Shown: one piece after another, positions 1-9,074 of the stretch
Position numbering within the stretch: position 1 is the stretch's first letter
Layout of the letters: each line of letters begins with the position of its first letter
DNA from: Paracoccaceae bacterium
GTDB taxonomy: Bacteria > Pseudomonadota > Alphaproteobacteria > Rhodobacterales > Rhodobacteraceae
Direction: 5' to 3'
Assembly: GCA_024639125.1 (NCBI GenBank)
Contig: JAHEJA010000012.1
Span: forward strand, 1-64,000
Length of the DNA stretch: 64,000 nt
Made by a program: the position numbers and the translations under genes
The notes under the pieces: model-generated
Database searches by the model: none
What the model was told of the DNA's origin: nothing
Seen by the model: the letters and a program-made list of their open reading frames with translations, nothing else

Positions 1-922
1 CGTTTATTGCGATAGCCGCGCCGATTGCGGGTGATAATTCGCCAAGCCCAAGGTCGCTTGGGCGAATGCGGAACACAGTAGAGCCTGCTTTTTCAAACCG
101 ATCCTGAGCAATATCCAGACTTTCCTGCGTCACTGCTTCGCCTGTGTCGATAATAATCACACTAAGCGGATTGGTCACCAACTGCAAAGGACCGTGCAAC
201 ACTTCGGATGCAGAATAGGCTTCGGCATGCAAAGCACAACATTCCTTGAGTTTAAGAGCGATTTCTTGGGCGGCGCCTAATCCAGCACCACGACCAATCA
301 CATATGTGTTGCTAGAACGCAAAAGACCCGCGATCAACGCGCGCTCCTGCGGATGTGCAACACCGTCGATTTGGTCAAAAGCTTTGGCCCCTGCATCGCA
401 GGTTTCGGCATAACTCGGCTTGATCGCCGCCAACAAAGCAAGACCTGCTGCAATACCACCAATCACCGTTTTCGTGGCAGGAACAGCTTTTTCGGGTCCT
501 GCATTTATGCCGAGTGTAAGCTCTGAAACAGCTTCGACAGCGGAGCCTTGGATATTGGTGATTGCCACAACGGTCCCACCTTGGGCGCGCGCGGTTTTTG
601 CCGATGCAACCAGATCGGCACTTGCACCGGATTGCGACACAACCAACGCCCCTGCTCCTGTCATGGAAACACCCTCGTGCAGGGAAAAAACAGACGGGGG
701 CAAAGACGTGACCGGAACCCGTAATTCACGCATGTACTCATAGGCCAAAACCGCCGCAACAGCATCCGATGATCCACGGGCGATTGTATAAATTGCTGTG
801 GCCCCTGCCAGACGTTTGAGCGCTGGATCAGATAACGGAAGTGTGCGCAAACGGGCCGCAGCAATTGCGGCTGCTTGGGCGGATTCAGCGGCCATAAGGG
901 TCCCTAGGGTTACATCGCTCAT
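1..922 (-). CDS. SIS-domain sugar-phosphate deaminase/isomerase (NagB-II/AgaS-like), C-terminus cut off
   Basis: Two-SIS-domain protein related to the isomerase half of GlmS. By family it would deaminate and isomerise glucosamine-6-phosphate to fructose-6-phosphate in the cytoplasm. Visible motifs are SQSGAS at residues 95-100, the phosphosugar loop GPEKAVPATKT at 141-151, and LHGPLQLV near 240. About 307 residues are present and the gene runs off the left edge; the family is about 340 residues long. I start at the ATG at 922, because the AAGGA sequence lies 8 bases from it and only about 2 from the ATG at 928. It is the last visible gene of the leftward sugar operon, 11 bases after the oxidoreductase. 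AgaS-type galactosamine isomerase is the main alternative; the amino-sugar role is supported by the GH20 enzyme and GntR regulator nearby. Confidence 0.85.
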   Translation of the reverse strand, partial: MSDVTLGTLMAAESAQAAAIAAARLRTLPLSDPALKRLAGATAIYTIARGSSDAVAAVLAYEYMRELRVPVTSLPPSVFSLHEGVSMTGAGALVVSQSGASADLVASAKTARAQGGTVVAITNIQGSAVEAVSELTLGINAGPEKAVPATKTVIGGIAAGLALLAAIKPSYAETCDAGAKAFDQIDGVAHPQERALIAGLLRSSNTYVIGRGAGLGAAQEIALKLKECCALHAEAYSASEVLHGPLQLVTNPLSVIIIDTGEAVTQESLDIAQDRFEKAGSTVFRIRPSDLGLGELSPAIGAAIAIN

Positions 923-933
923 GTACATATTCC

Positions 934-2076
934 TTAGCCTCGCAATCCGAAGGCATCAAATTTTTCCCAAGTGTCCGTTAGATCATAGACCTGACCACTT
1001 TGACGGGCTTGGTCGATAGCAAGCGCAGAAATCCCTGCTTCCAAGGCATCGACAATCGAAACGGGCAACTCTTGGATGTCACCATTTAGATAGGACAGGA
1101 TATCGCGCACCATCATGCGATCCGCACCATAATGCGCGCCCATAGTTTTTGCGTCACCGGCGGAATAGTCGTGATCCGAAAAACGGCTTCCGTCGCGGCG
1201 GGTGACTTTTAGGTAGCCACGTACAAAATCGCCTTCGGCCATGCCTTTGGCACCCATCACACAAAAGCGGCGATGTTCATCGGGTACATTCAAATTGGTA
1301 TGGAATGTCATCGATGCACCACTTTCAAATTCAAGCAAAGCGGTTTGGCAATCTATGATGTCCCCATCGCTGTGAAACGGATCATCGACAGAATTCCAAA
1401 CGGATTTCTTTACATGAAACAGCTCGGCTTCGGCATTGGTGGCTTGGGCATGTTGCGGAATAAACGATCGACGGGCCCCAAAGCTGGCGACACGTTTGGG
1501 ACGCGATCCAGTGATCATGTGGTATAGGTCAATGTCATGGCAACATTTTTCCAACATAAAGCCACCGGAATGACTATGCATGCGCCGCCAATCGCGCATA
1601 AAGAATGCACCGTGATACGGGGCGATATGTTCGTTTGCCTCAAGTGACGTGATCGGCCCCAAGACGCCTTGGTCCAAAGCAATTCGAAGATCGCGCATAT
1701 GCTGGGAATACCGCAAGACCAACCCAACCATCAGCTTGTCCGTACCAAATTCCTGCAACAAAGCGCCCAAGGTCATGGTGTCATCTATTGTGGTGACAAC
1801 AGGTTTTTCCGTCAAAATCCGCACACCCGCCCGCAAACCAATTTCGATATGTTCTAGGTGAAATTCATTTGGTGATCCCACAAAGAATAAATCTGGTTTT
1901 GTTTGCTCAAGCATGTCTTGAACGCTGTCATATCGGGGTGTATCGGCGCCGATCATATCAACATGGCTTGGCTGTGGATCGTAGAAACCCACAACCTCGG
2001 CCTGAGGCATTTCTTCTAAAATTAAAGACAAGACATGACCGGCTCTTAGGCCAATACCGGCGGTGACTATTTTCAT
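934..2076 (-). CDS. Gfo/Idh/MocA-family NAD(P)-dependent oxidoreductase
   Basis: 380-residue sugar oxidoreductase. The N-terminal Rossmann domain begins at residue 1 (MKIVTAGIGLRAGHV), followed by the EKP motif at residues 90-92 that positions the nicotinamide and the catalytic lysine. Further on, HDIDLYH near residue 180 matches the second catalytic region of the family. These enzymes oxidise or epimerise sugars, inositols and their derivatives with NAD(P). The start ATG follows the stop of the ABC ATPase by a single base, so the two genes are probably translationally coupled. The substrate cannot be read from sequence. Its place between an amino-sugar importer and a NagB-II-like enzyme suggests it acts on an imported amino sugar or sugar acid. 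The family call is firm, the substrate is not. Confidence 0.88.
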   Translation of the reverse strand: MKIVTAGIGLRAGHVLSLILEEMPQAEVVGFYDPQPSHVDMIGADTPRYDSVQDMLEQTKPDLFFVGSPNEFHLEHIEIGLRAGVRILTEKPVVTTIDDTMTLGALLQEFGTDKLMVGLVLRYSQHMRDLRIALDQGVLGPITSLEANEHIAPYHGAFFMRDWRRMHSHSGGFMLEKCCHDIDLYHMITGSRPKRVASFGARRSFIPQHAQATNAEAELFHVKKSVWNSVDDPFHSDGDIIDCQTALLEFESGASMTFHTNLNVPDEHRRFCVMGAKGMAEGDFVRGYLKVTRRDGSRFSDHDYSAGDAKTMGAHYGADRMMVRDILSYLNGDIQELPVSIVDALEAGISALAIDQARQSGQVYDLTDTWEKFDAFGLRG

Positions 2077-2077
2077 T

Positions 2078-3184
2078 TTAAACCCCTACTTCAGGTGTTT
2101 CCAAACGTCTTAGGACGCGATCGTCCGATCCAAAGACATGGCAATCTTGGGGATTAAAGGACAATGCAACAGTTCCACCTTCTGTGATGCGCGCATCCCC
2201 CGGAAGCGATGCACAGAATTTTGTCGCCGCATCCCGCACCGAGCCATAGGCAATCGAAACACCACCTAGCCGCTCAAGCACTTTGATGTGCACATCCAAA
2301 CCGCCCTCTGCGCCCAAATGCACATCTTCGGGGCGGATACCAACGTCAACTTTGTCGCCCACTTTGGCAGTGGATGTATCGACAGGTATAGTCATCGCAT
2401 AGCCCGTTGAAAATTTCACCTGAAGCTGACCATCAGCAACATTCGTGACGTCGGCCGGTAGCAAATTCATATTGGGTTGACCGATAAAGCCAGCCACAAA
2501 TTTTGTCGCCGGATGATGATACAGCTCCATCGGCGTGCCAAATTGTTCAATCCGACCACCGTTTAAAACCACGATGCGATCCGCCATTGTCATTGCTTCG
2601 ACTTGGTCATGAGTCACATAAACCATTGTCGCCTGAAGATCGCGGTGCAATTGGCTAAGTTCAACCCGCATATCCCCCCGCAAAGCAGCGTCAAGGTTGG
2701 ACAGTGGTTCGTCAAACAAGAAAATCTTGGGGTTGCGGACAATCGAACGTCCGATTGCGACACGTTGACGTTGACCACCCGATAATTGGCCCGGCTTCAG
2801 GTCAAGTTTGTCCGTTAACTGAAGAATATCAGCCGCGCGCATAACCCGTTCGTTCAATTCTTCTTTCGCGGTTTTTTGAACCCTTAATGGGAACGCGATG
2901 TTTTCATACACACTCAAATGCGGGTAAAGCGCATAAGATTGAAACACCATCGAAATACCACGATCAATGGGATGAGCGTCGCTCACGTCTTGGCCATCAA
3001 TGACGATCTGACCGCTTGTTGAACTTTCAAGTCCAGCAATGATCCGCAAAAGGGTGGATTTTCCACAACCCGATGGTCCAACAAACACGACAAATTCTTT
3101 GTCTTGGATTGCTAAATTGATGTCATGAATGACTTTGGCCTCGCCAAAGGATTTGGTGATTGATTGCAGCTCAAGCGTCGCCAA
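2078..3184 (-). CDS. Sugar ABC transporter ATP-binding protein (MalK/UgpC type)
   Basis: 368-residue ATPase of a carbohydrate importer. Walker A GPSGCGKST is at residues 36-44, the signature LSGGQRQRVAIGR near 134, Walker B FLFDEPLSNLDA near 155, and a C-terminal TOBE regulatory domain from about 240, as in MalK and UgpC. It would energise the two permeases encoded upstream. The start is a TTG at 3184 (MATLELQ), 8 bases after an AAGGA. An out-of-frame ATG lies just upstream at 3187-3189, so automatic start calls may go wrong here. It is separated from the binding-protein gene by a strong hairpin (3216-3235), which may lower its expression relative to the binding protein. Confidence 0.93.
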   Translation of the reverse strand: MATLELQSITKSFGEAKVIHDINLAIQDKEFVVFVGPSGCGKSTLLRIIAGLESSTSGQIVIDGQDVSDAHPIDRGISMVFQSYALYPHLSVYENIAFPLRVQKTAKEELNERVMRAADILQLTDKLDLKPGQLSGGQRQRVAIGRSIVRNPKIFLFDEPLSNLDAALRGDMRVELSQLHRDLQATMVYVTHDQVEAMTMADRIVVLNGGRIEQFGTPMELYHHPATKFVAGFIGQPNMNLLPADVTNVADGQLQVKFSTGYAMTIPVDTSTAKVGDKVDVGIRPEDVHLGAEGGLDVHIKVLERLGGVSIAYGSVRDAATKFCASLPGDARITEGGTVALSFNPQDCHVFGSDDRVLRRLETPEVGV

Positions 3185-3208
3185 GGCATGTTCCTTTGTA
3201 GTAAAAAA

Positions 3209-3235
3209 TTAGGGTGTGGCCCCCGAAGGGGCCAC
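3209..3235 (-). terminator. UUCG-loop hairpin with T-rich tail between binding-protein and ATPase genes
   Basis: Read on the minus strand, GTGGCCCC-TTCG-GGGGCCAC forms a perfect 8-bp stem with a stable UUCG tetraloop, followed by ACCCTAATTTTTTAC. It sits between the stop of the substrate-binding protein and the start of the ATPase gene. It may act as a partial terminator or as a 3'-end mRNA stabiliser, the usual explanation for high binding-protein levels in ABC operons. The five-base gap before the T-run makes it a leaky terminator at best. Confidence 0.7.
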
Positions 3236-3244
3236 GGGGAGGAA

Positions 3245-4456
3245 TTACATTGCGTCGTTCAATTCTTCGCCAGCAATTGTGACAAGGTTATCAACTGTGT
3301 CTTCTTTTAAGATGATGCCTTGAACCATGTTGGTGAAAACACTTTGAAGCGACTTGAAATCTTCTACCAATGGCTCTGGGCCACCCGTCGAAATACCACC
3401 TGTATAGACAGCCCAGAACGGATCGTTCGCATAGTAAGGCGCGTCAACACCAAGGGTTTCGTACTGAAGGATCGGGGTCAAACCCCAAGAGCTGTCTAGA
3501 TCGTATTGCGCATCACCAGACGACAAAGCTTGGGCTAGTTTTTGCGCCAACTCTTCGTGACCGCTGCCTTTGAACACAGCAAGGCTGTCTGTGATCAGGA
3601 TTGTTCCTGATTCACCTGATGGGCCGGCTGGTACCGGGGCAACCAGTTGGTTGATGCTTTCGTTGTGCTGACCACGACCCCAAGGACCGCTGATGTACAT
3701 GCCGATTTTACCATCATTAAAAAGATCTTTTAGCTGGTCACGTTCCCAAGCTGTTGGGCCTTCTTGTGCGACGTCAACAAGCTTGCCGTAAAACGCAAGT
3801 GTTTCACGTGTGTTCTGGCTATCTAACTTGTTTTCACCTGTCGCTGGATCGATCACGACACCACCGTTGGAATAGAGATAGTTCAGGAACTGGTGCATTG
3901 TGTTGTCGAAATCTTTACCCGCAAGTCCGACACCAGCTGCATCTGTATTGTCGTCGATTTTCTTGGCAAGATCGTACATTTCGTCCCAAGTTTTCGGCGC
4001 TTTACATTCTGCACCTGCTGCTTCAACGAGATCACAGTTGATATATAGACCTTTGGTCGAGAATGCATGTGGATACCCCCACTGCACGCCTTTGATTGTC
4101 ACTGTGTTCAAAACGCCGGGCTGATAGCTGGCTTTTGCGGCGTCGCTAATTTCAGCAGGAACAATCAAACCGTTGTTCGCCATTTGACGAAGCGTCCGTG
4201 ACCCCATGTATGCAACAGAGGGCGGATCGCCCGCTGCGGCCAATGTCAAAGATTTGTCTTGGCATGTACCCCAAGGCACAGCTTCCATGTTAACTGTCAC
4301 ACCTGGGTTTTCAGCAACGAATTGATCCACGACTTTTTGATCCGCTTCACGAACTTCGCCACCGCACATGATAAAGTGAATTTCTTCGGCCTGAGCAGCC
4401 ATTGCACCAGAGACAAGAATAGTCCCAGCAAGCGCAAGTTTTTTAAATTGTGTCAT
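3245..4456 (-). CDS. Extracellular sugar-binding protein of ABC importer
   Basis: 403-residue solute-binding protein of the type used with MalFGK-like importers. Residues 1-23 form a typical Sec signal peptide (MTQFKKLALAG to AMAAQA) with cleavage before EEIHF. The mature protein captures the sugar in the periplasm and docks on the two permeases. It is unusual that this gene is third in the operon, after both permeases, since binding-protein genes more often come first. It has a good GGGAG ribosome site. Paralogues bind many sugars. The chitooligosaccharide or GlcNAc specificity I propose rests only on the neighbouring GH20 hexosaminidase, NagB-II-like enzyme and GntR regulator. Confidence 0.9.
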   Translation of the reverse strand: MTQFKKLALAGTILVSGAMAAQAEEIHFIMCGGEVREADQKVVDQFVAENPGVTVNMEAVPWGTCQDKSLTLAAAGDPPSVAYMGSRTLRQMANNGLIVPAEISDAAKASYQPGVLNTVTIKGVQWGYPHAFSTKGLYINCDLVEAAGAECKAPKTWDEMYDLAKKIDDNTDAAGVGLAGKDFDNTMHQFLNYLYSNGGVVIDPATGENKLDSQNTRETLAFYGKLVDVAQEGPTAWERDQLKDLFNDGKIGMYISGPWGRGQHNESINQLVAPVPAGPSGESGTILITDSLAVFKGSGHEELAQKLAQALSSGDAQYDLDSSWGLTPILQYETLGVDAPYYANDPFWAVYTGGISTGGPEPLVEDFKSLQSVFTNMVQGIILKEDTVDNLVTIAGEELNDAM

Positions 4457-4479
4457 TTTAACTTCTCCCTATTAGACAC

Positions 4480-5322
4480 TTATTCCTTGACAGCGCCAGC
4501 CGTTAGACCAGCTACAAGGTACTTTTGTAGGAATAAAAAGATGCCCATAACAGGAAGCACACCAACCAAAGCAGCCGCCATCATTTCATTCCATGTCACT
4601 GACTGATAGCCAATGAATTCATACAGGCCAGCAGGCAGCGGTTGCAGCTCGCGGACTTGGTTAAAGGTAATCGCAAAAAGAAATTGCTGAGCGTAGGCTC
4701 CGATGAACACCGAGACGCCAACAACGATCAAACCCGGCACAGCCAAGGGGATCACAACGCGGCGCAATGTGTACATGCGCGTAGCACCATCTACATAGGC
4801 CGCTTCTTCTAATTCACGCGGAATTTTTTCCAGATATGTGCGTAGAAGCCAAATGCCGGTCGGGATCAAAAAAGCCACGCCAGGAACAATCATCGCCCAA
4901 TATGTATTCAGCAAACCCAAGGTCCGAAGCACACGGTACAACGGGATCAACAAGACCGCGCCAGTGAACATATTCACACCCAAAAACAAACCCAACGTCG
5001 CGGTTTTGAATGGGAACTCTAGCCGCGCAAAGGCATAGGCCGCCGGAATAACAAAGATCATCGTGATGCCCGTCACCATAGAGGCAATGTAAACCGAATT
5101 CCAAATATAGCGCCCAAGTAGCGGCACCGTTTCCCACATCTTGCTATAGGCATCAAAGCTGAAATCTTTGGACCAGAATACATAGGGTGACCGGAACAAA
5201 TGTTCCGTGGGGCGTAATGACGTCATGAACATTTCAAACAGCGGAAGCAGAACAAACGTCAGGAACACTGCGATAGCGGCATACAACCCAATTTTTTGCA
5301 AAAGCGTGTAGCGGTCCATCAT
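4480..5322 (-). CDS. Sugar ABC transporter permease (MalG-like)
   Basis: 280-residue inner-membrane permease with six predicted membrane segments. It has the EAA loop of binding-protein-dependent permeases (EEAAYVDGATRMYTLRRVV near residue 190), where the ATPase docks. I start at the ATG at 5322, because GGAGG lies 8 bases upstream; that Shine-Dalgarno sequence is itself the last codons of the preceding permease gene. A longer reading from a TTG at 5337 would overlap that gene and is less likely. It pairs with the MalF-like permease at 5324-6259 to form the channel of the amino-sugar importer. Confidence 0.92.
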   Translation of the reverse strand: MMDRYTLLQKIGLYAAIAVFLTFVLLPLFEMFMTSLRPTEHLFRSPYVFWSKDFSFDAYSKMWETVPLLGRYIWNSVYIASMVTGITMIFVIPAAYAFARLEFPFKTATLGLFLGVNMFTGAVLLIPLYRVLRTLGLLNTYWAMIVPGVAFLIPTGIWLLRTYLEKIPRELEEAAYVDGATRMYTLRRVVIPLAVPGLIVVGVSVFIGAYAQQFLFAITFNQVRELQPLPAGLYEFIGYQSVTWNEMMAAALVGVLPVMGIFLFLQKYLVAGLTAGAVKE

Positions 5323-5323
5323 C

Positions 5324-6259
5324 TTACTTACCTCCAAAGCGTTTGTTAACTTTGTTCAAGAAGAACAAATAAACGAGAGAAAAGATCGCCAGCAGGGTCA
5401 CGATAACCACAGCACGGGCTGCACCTTCTCCGAATTTATAGTTGCCGATTGCGACCTTGTAAGTGTCCACAATCAACGTCGTCGTTGCGCCGCGTGGTCC
5501 GCCTTGGGTCAGGATCCAGATGATCTCAAAGCTGTTAAATGTCCAAATCGCAGACAACAGCGCCATTGACACAAGCACCGGCATAATTTGCGGAAGCGTG
5601 ATGCGACGGAACCGATACCAACGCCCAGCGCCATCGACCCATGCCGCTTCGTACAAATCGCGGCTAACGCCTTGCATCGCTGCCAATAGGAACAGCGTGA
5701 CCATCGGCGTTCCAACCCATACATCCGTAACGATTGCAGAATAAAAAGCAGATGTCTTATGCGCCAAAAATTCGAAAGGCGCATCGGTAAGTCCCGTTTT
5801 TTGCGCCATACCAGATAGCAACCCGAAATACCCGTTATACAGCCATAGCCAGCCCATACAGCCAATGGCAATTGGAATGACCCAAGGTGGCATGACCAAT
5901 ACGCGAAATAGACCTTTGCCGGGGATCGCAGCATTCAAAAGCGTAGCGCCAATCAACCCTAAAACCAGCTTTAGACCGACTGACAGGAACATCCAGTAAA
6001 ACGTTCGGACAATGGTTGCATGAAACCGACGGTCCGTAAAAAGGTCATTATAATTTTCAAACCCGACGTAATTTTCACCGCCTAAACGGGCATCAGTAAA
6101 GGACAACCGAATGGTTTCAACCAAGGGCCACGCCACAATCAAAATGATAAAAAACAATGCTGGGGCAACAAGCATCCACGCAAAGACACCCTCGGGCAAG
6201 ACGCGTCGCTTTGTGCGGTCCACTTTTGGGGCAACATGACGGTCAATTGCTTCTGACAT
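5324..6259 (-). CDS. Sugar ABC transporter permease (MalF-like)
   Basis: 311-residue permease and first gene of the leftward operon. After a short cytoplasmic head (MSEAIDRHVAPKVDRTKRR) come hydrophobic segments from about residue 25, and an EAA loop (YEAAWVDGAGRWYRFRRIT) near 210. I start at the ATG at 6259, since GGAGG is 5 bases upstream. A longer upstream reading exists but has no ribosome site. It is divergent from the GntR regulator gene, with about 210 bases of shared regulatory DNA between them. It forms a heterodimer with the 4480-5322 permease. Confidence 0.92.
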   Translation of the reverse strand: MSEAIDRHVAPKVDRTKRRVLPEGVFAWMLVAPALFFIILIVAWPLVETIRLSFTDARLGGENYVGFENYNDLFTDRRFHATIVRTFYWMFLSVGLKLVLGLIGATLLNAAIPGKGLFRVLVMPPWVIPIAIGCMGWLWLYNGYFGLLSGMAQKTGLTDAPFEFLAHKTSAFYSAIVTDVWVGTPMVTLFLLAAMQGVSRDLYEAAWVDGAGRWYRFRRITLPQIMPVLVSMALLSAIWTFNSFEIIWILTQGGPRGATTTLIVDTYKVAIGNYKFGEGAARAVVIVTLLAIFSLVYLFFLNKVNKRFGGK

Positions 6260-6432
6260 TTTTTCCTCCCTCACATGGTTTTGGTAGGTGCAAAACCATG
6301 ACACTTTCTTACTTTCCAATCATGCACCAACTTATGACCTTTATGATACCTAAGGTGCTAAATTTTTTATTAATGGCTTAAATATATCTTTTTATTGATA
6401 AAACAGGCGTTTTTGATTAACATTGGGTTCAA

Positions 6433-6447
6433 TTGGTATTAAATCAA
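6433..6447. promoter_or_regulatory. Candidate GntR/NagR-type operator
   Basis: The inverted repeat TTGGT-ATTAA-ATCAA (one mismatch between arms) lies 23 bases before the GntR gene, in the shared upstream region of regulator and transporter. It resembles the TGGTNTAGACCA-like sites known for NagR/DasR-type HutC-family regulators, in particular its left half ATTGGTAT. Autoregulation and control of the divergent transport operon are plausible. No second clear copy is seen in 6260-6430, which is otherwise AT-rich and without an evident gene. Confidence 0.4.
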
Positions 6448-6470
6448 CAAATCCAGACGGTTGAGGCAAA

Positions 6471-7241
6471 ATGAAAGATTCTGATTACAAAATACTGCTT
6501 GCGACGGAACATTGGTTTCGCCCAGGGCGCGGTCCACGGTATCAACAATTACATCGGTATCTGTCGGAACAATTGGCATCTGGTCAGATCCCCGTGAACT
6601 CACAATTGCCTCCTGAACGGTTGCTTGCTGAAATGGCCGACGTATCACGGGTAACGGTTCGGCAAGCGGTGTCTCAGTTGGTTGCCGATGGGGTTGTTGA
6701 ACAGCGGCGTGGATCTGGATCCTATGTCCGCGCCCAACGCGTGCGACATGAACAATCGCTCTCAAGTTTGGTAAGTTTTAGCGAAACCATGCAAGAGCGC
6801 GGCCGCACATCAGAAAGCGTTGTCTTGTCTCATGGATTGTTTTCACCGTCACCCGAAGAAGTCGTCACATTGGGCATGGCGCCCGGCGCGCGTGTCGCCC
6901 GTATTGAACGGCTTCGGCTTTCTGATGGGGTGCCCATGGCGATTGAGCTTTCGACGCTTCCTGAAAACATCCTGCACCAACCCGAACGTGTGGAAAAATC
7001 GCTTTATGATGTTCTACGACAACAAGGCCGCGCCCCAGTACGCGCTATTCAGAGAGTGACAGCCATCAACGTCAGCGCCAAAGACGCAAAGTTGCTGAAA
7101 CTTAGCGAAGGGATGGCAGCCCTTAGGATTGTTCGCATCGGATATCTTGACTCTGGTCGCCCGATTGAATTCACCCAAGGCGTTTATAGATCTGACACTT
7201 ATGACTTTGTGTCCGAGCTGCGCATAGAGACCCGATCATAG
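6471..7241 (+). CDS. GntR-family regulator, HutC/NagR subfamily (HTH + UTRA)
   Basis: 256 residues. The N-terminal winged helix spans about residues 22-90 (RYQQLHRYLSEQLASGQIP, LPPERLLAEMADVSRVTVRQAV, then the wing VEQRRGSGSYV). A C-terminal UTRA effector domain runs from about 100 to 245 (LSSLVSFSETMQERG to FTQGVYRSDTYDF). HutC-subfamily members commonly sense amino-sugar phosphates such as GlcN-6-P or GlcNAc-6-P. It is divergent from the importer operon and 9 bases upstream of the GH20 gene, so it probably represses both in the absence of the sugar phosphate. The TTGAGG just before the ATG serves as ribosome site. The effector assignment is inference from neighbours. Confidence 0.9.
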   Translation: MKDSDYKILLATEHWFRPGRGPRYQQLHRYLSEQLASGQIPVNSQLPPERLLAEMADVSRVTVRQAVSQLVADGVVEQRRGSGSYVRAQRVRHEQSLSSLVSFSETMQERGRTSESVVLSHGLFSPSPEEVVTLGMAPGARVARIERLRLSDGVPMAIELSTLPENILHQPERVEKSLYDVLRQQGRAPVRAIQRVTAINVSAKDAKLLKLSEGMAALRIVRIGYLDSGRPIEFTQGVYRSDTYDFVSELRIETRS

Positions 7242-7250
7242 GACGCATCT

Positions 7251-9068
7251 ATGGCGATTTTACTAGAGACCACATTCACCAACGACCTCATGCAATGCAC
7301 ATTGACCCCACACCGGAACATGCCCGACACCACGTGGAGTTTTTCCCTAATGGCCCCCGTAGAGGTTTTGGATGGCGGCAAACTGATTGATCGTACAGGT
7401 GGCTATTGTCACATCGCGCTGCCCGCGTTGCAGGCAGAGATACCGCATGTTGTGACCCTGCGCCATTTAGGGCCAGCGCCGAATGCAATGAACCGTGCAT
7501 GGGTACCAAAAGGCAGCATAGTTAAACACGGCGATGCCTCATATGACGTCACAACCCAAATGCCTCTGGGCGCGATTGCGCGTCCTTGGCCAAACGACCT
7601 TGGCTGTGACGAGCTTGCTCTTATCCCTAGACCGACGCACTGGACCGCCACGACGGGAACGCTTCGGGGGCCGTTTGATGTTACCAAACTAGGCCCTGTT
7701 CAAAGCGTGCTTGATCTGGCGGAGCGACTCGGACAAAAGTTCCATTGCAAAAACGGCGTTCCGATCACCCGATCTATCGACACAAGCCTGTCGCCTGATG
7801 CATATCGTTTGGACATCACAGCGAACAATATCCAGATAACGTCTGCACATGACGTTGGAACGCATAACGCACTTGTTTCGCTTTTGTTTTTATCGATCAC
7901 CTATGATGCGATCCCCTGTGGCGTGATCCACGACGCCCCCCGTTTTGAATGGCGGGGTCAGCACCTTGATTGTGCGCGCCATTTTTTTGCACCTGACACC
8001 ATTTTGCGCCTGCTCGATGTCATGGCCTTGCTGAAAATGAACCGGTTTCATTGGCATTTCGCCGATGACGAAGCCTTTCGTATTCCGCTTGCGTCCTTGC
8101 CCGAACTCAGCGCTTTAACAACGCGCGGCAATGATCAGATTGTTCCAAATGTGTTTGGCGGCAATACCGTGGTCAATGGCGTCTATACCCACCACGATAT
8201 TGATCGCATTCAGCAGCACGCAGCATCTTTGCACATCGACATAGTGCCCGAAATCGAAGTCCCTGCCCATGCTTTGGGTCTATGTCGATTGTTTCCCGAC
8301 ACGCGTGATCCAAACGATACAGGCACCGAAGAAAGCGTCCAAGGCTACACTCAGAATGTATTGAACCCCGCAATGCCAGAAACATGGCGGATCATCGAAG
8401 CCATGATCAAGGATTTAGCCGATCTTTTCCCCGGTGCCATTTTGCACCTCGGAGGGGATGAGCTTCCTGATGGGGCTTGGGCCGGATCCCCTTTGGTTGA
8501 CGAGCTAAAGCGCGACCATGGCCTATTAGATCACTACGATGTTCAAGGTTGGACAATGGCACGAGCTGCCGAAATTGCCTGCCGTTATGGAATGCGACCA
8601 GCCGCTTGGGAAGAATCCCAATACGGGTGCCAAGGCGGAATAGGCCATAACGCAATATTGTTTAGCTGGACCGGTCAAGAAGCGGGAAACCGCGCGGCGC
8701 GGATGGGCCATAAGGTTGTGATGTGTCCTGCGCAACATACCTATCTTGATATGGCGCATAGCTACGCAACAGGGGACTGGGGCGCAAGTTGGGCCGCATG
8801 TTTCGACCTTGATAAGACCGTGGATTGGACACCTATTCATACCGACGAGCCGATGATGCAATCCAACGTTATCGGTGTTCAAGGTACATTTTGGTGCGAA
8901 TTTACCAACGAAGATTGGCAATTGGAAACCATGATTGCACCGCGTATTTTTGGCGTTGCAAGTATGGGATGGAGCCTGTCACCACCTGATCCAAAGGCGA
9001 TGATTGCGCTGGCCCAGCGCTGTTCCAAAATATGGACCGCGCTGGACTGGCAAAGTTTCTATACCTAG
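7251..9068 (+). CDS. Beta-N-acetylhexosaminidase, glycoside hydrolase family 20
   Basis: 605 residues. It contains the GH20 catalytic pair in HLGGDELPDG (Asp403-Glu404), preceded by the barrel motifs FEWRGQHLDCARHFF and MNRFHWHFADDEAFRIP. In this family the acetamido group of the substrate assists cleavage of terminal beta-linked GlcNAc or GalNAc. No signal peptide is visible (MAILLETTFTND), so the enzyme probably cleaves imported chitobiose or other GlcNAc disaccharides inside the cell. This fits an ABC importer that brings in oligomers. It is likely co-transcribed with the GntR regulator, 9 bases upstream, and converges with the molybdenum hydroxylase gene 6 bases downstream. Confidence 0.94.
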   Translation: MAILLETTFTNDLMQCTLTPHRNMPDTTWSFSLMAPVEVLDGGKLIDRTGGYCHIALPALQAEIPHVVTLRHLGPAPNAMNRAWVPKGSIVKHGDASYDVTTQMPLGAIARPWPNDLGCDELALIPRPTHWTATTGTLRGPFDVTKLGPVQSVLDLAERLGQKFHCKNGVPITRSIDTSLSPDAYRLDITANNIQITSAHDVGTHNALVSLLFLSITYDAIPCGVIHDAPRFEWRGQHLDCARHFFAPDTILRLLDVMALLKMNRFHWHFADDEAFRIPLASLPELSALTTRGNDQIVPNVFGGNTVVNGVYTHHDIDRIQQHAASLHIDIVPEIEVPAHALGLCRLFPDTRDPNDTGTEESVQGYTQNVLNPAMPETWRIIEAMIKDLADLFPGAILHLGGDELPDGAWAGSPLVDELKRDHGLLDHYDVQGWTMARAAEIACRYGMRPAAWEESQYGCQGGIGHNAILFSWTGQEAGNRAARMGHKVVMCPAQHTYLDMAHSYATGDWGASWAACFDLDKTVDWTPIHTDEPMMQSNVIGVQGTFWCEFTNEDWQLETMIAPRIFGVASMGWSLSPPDPKAMIALAQRCSKIWTALDWQSFYT

Positions 9069-9074
9069 GTCAGA

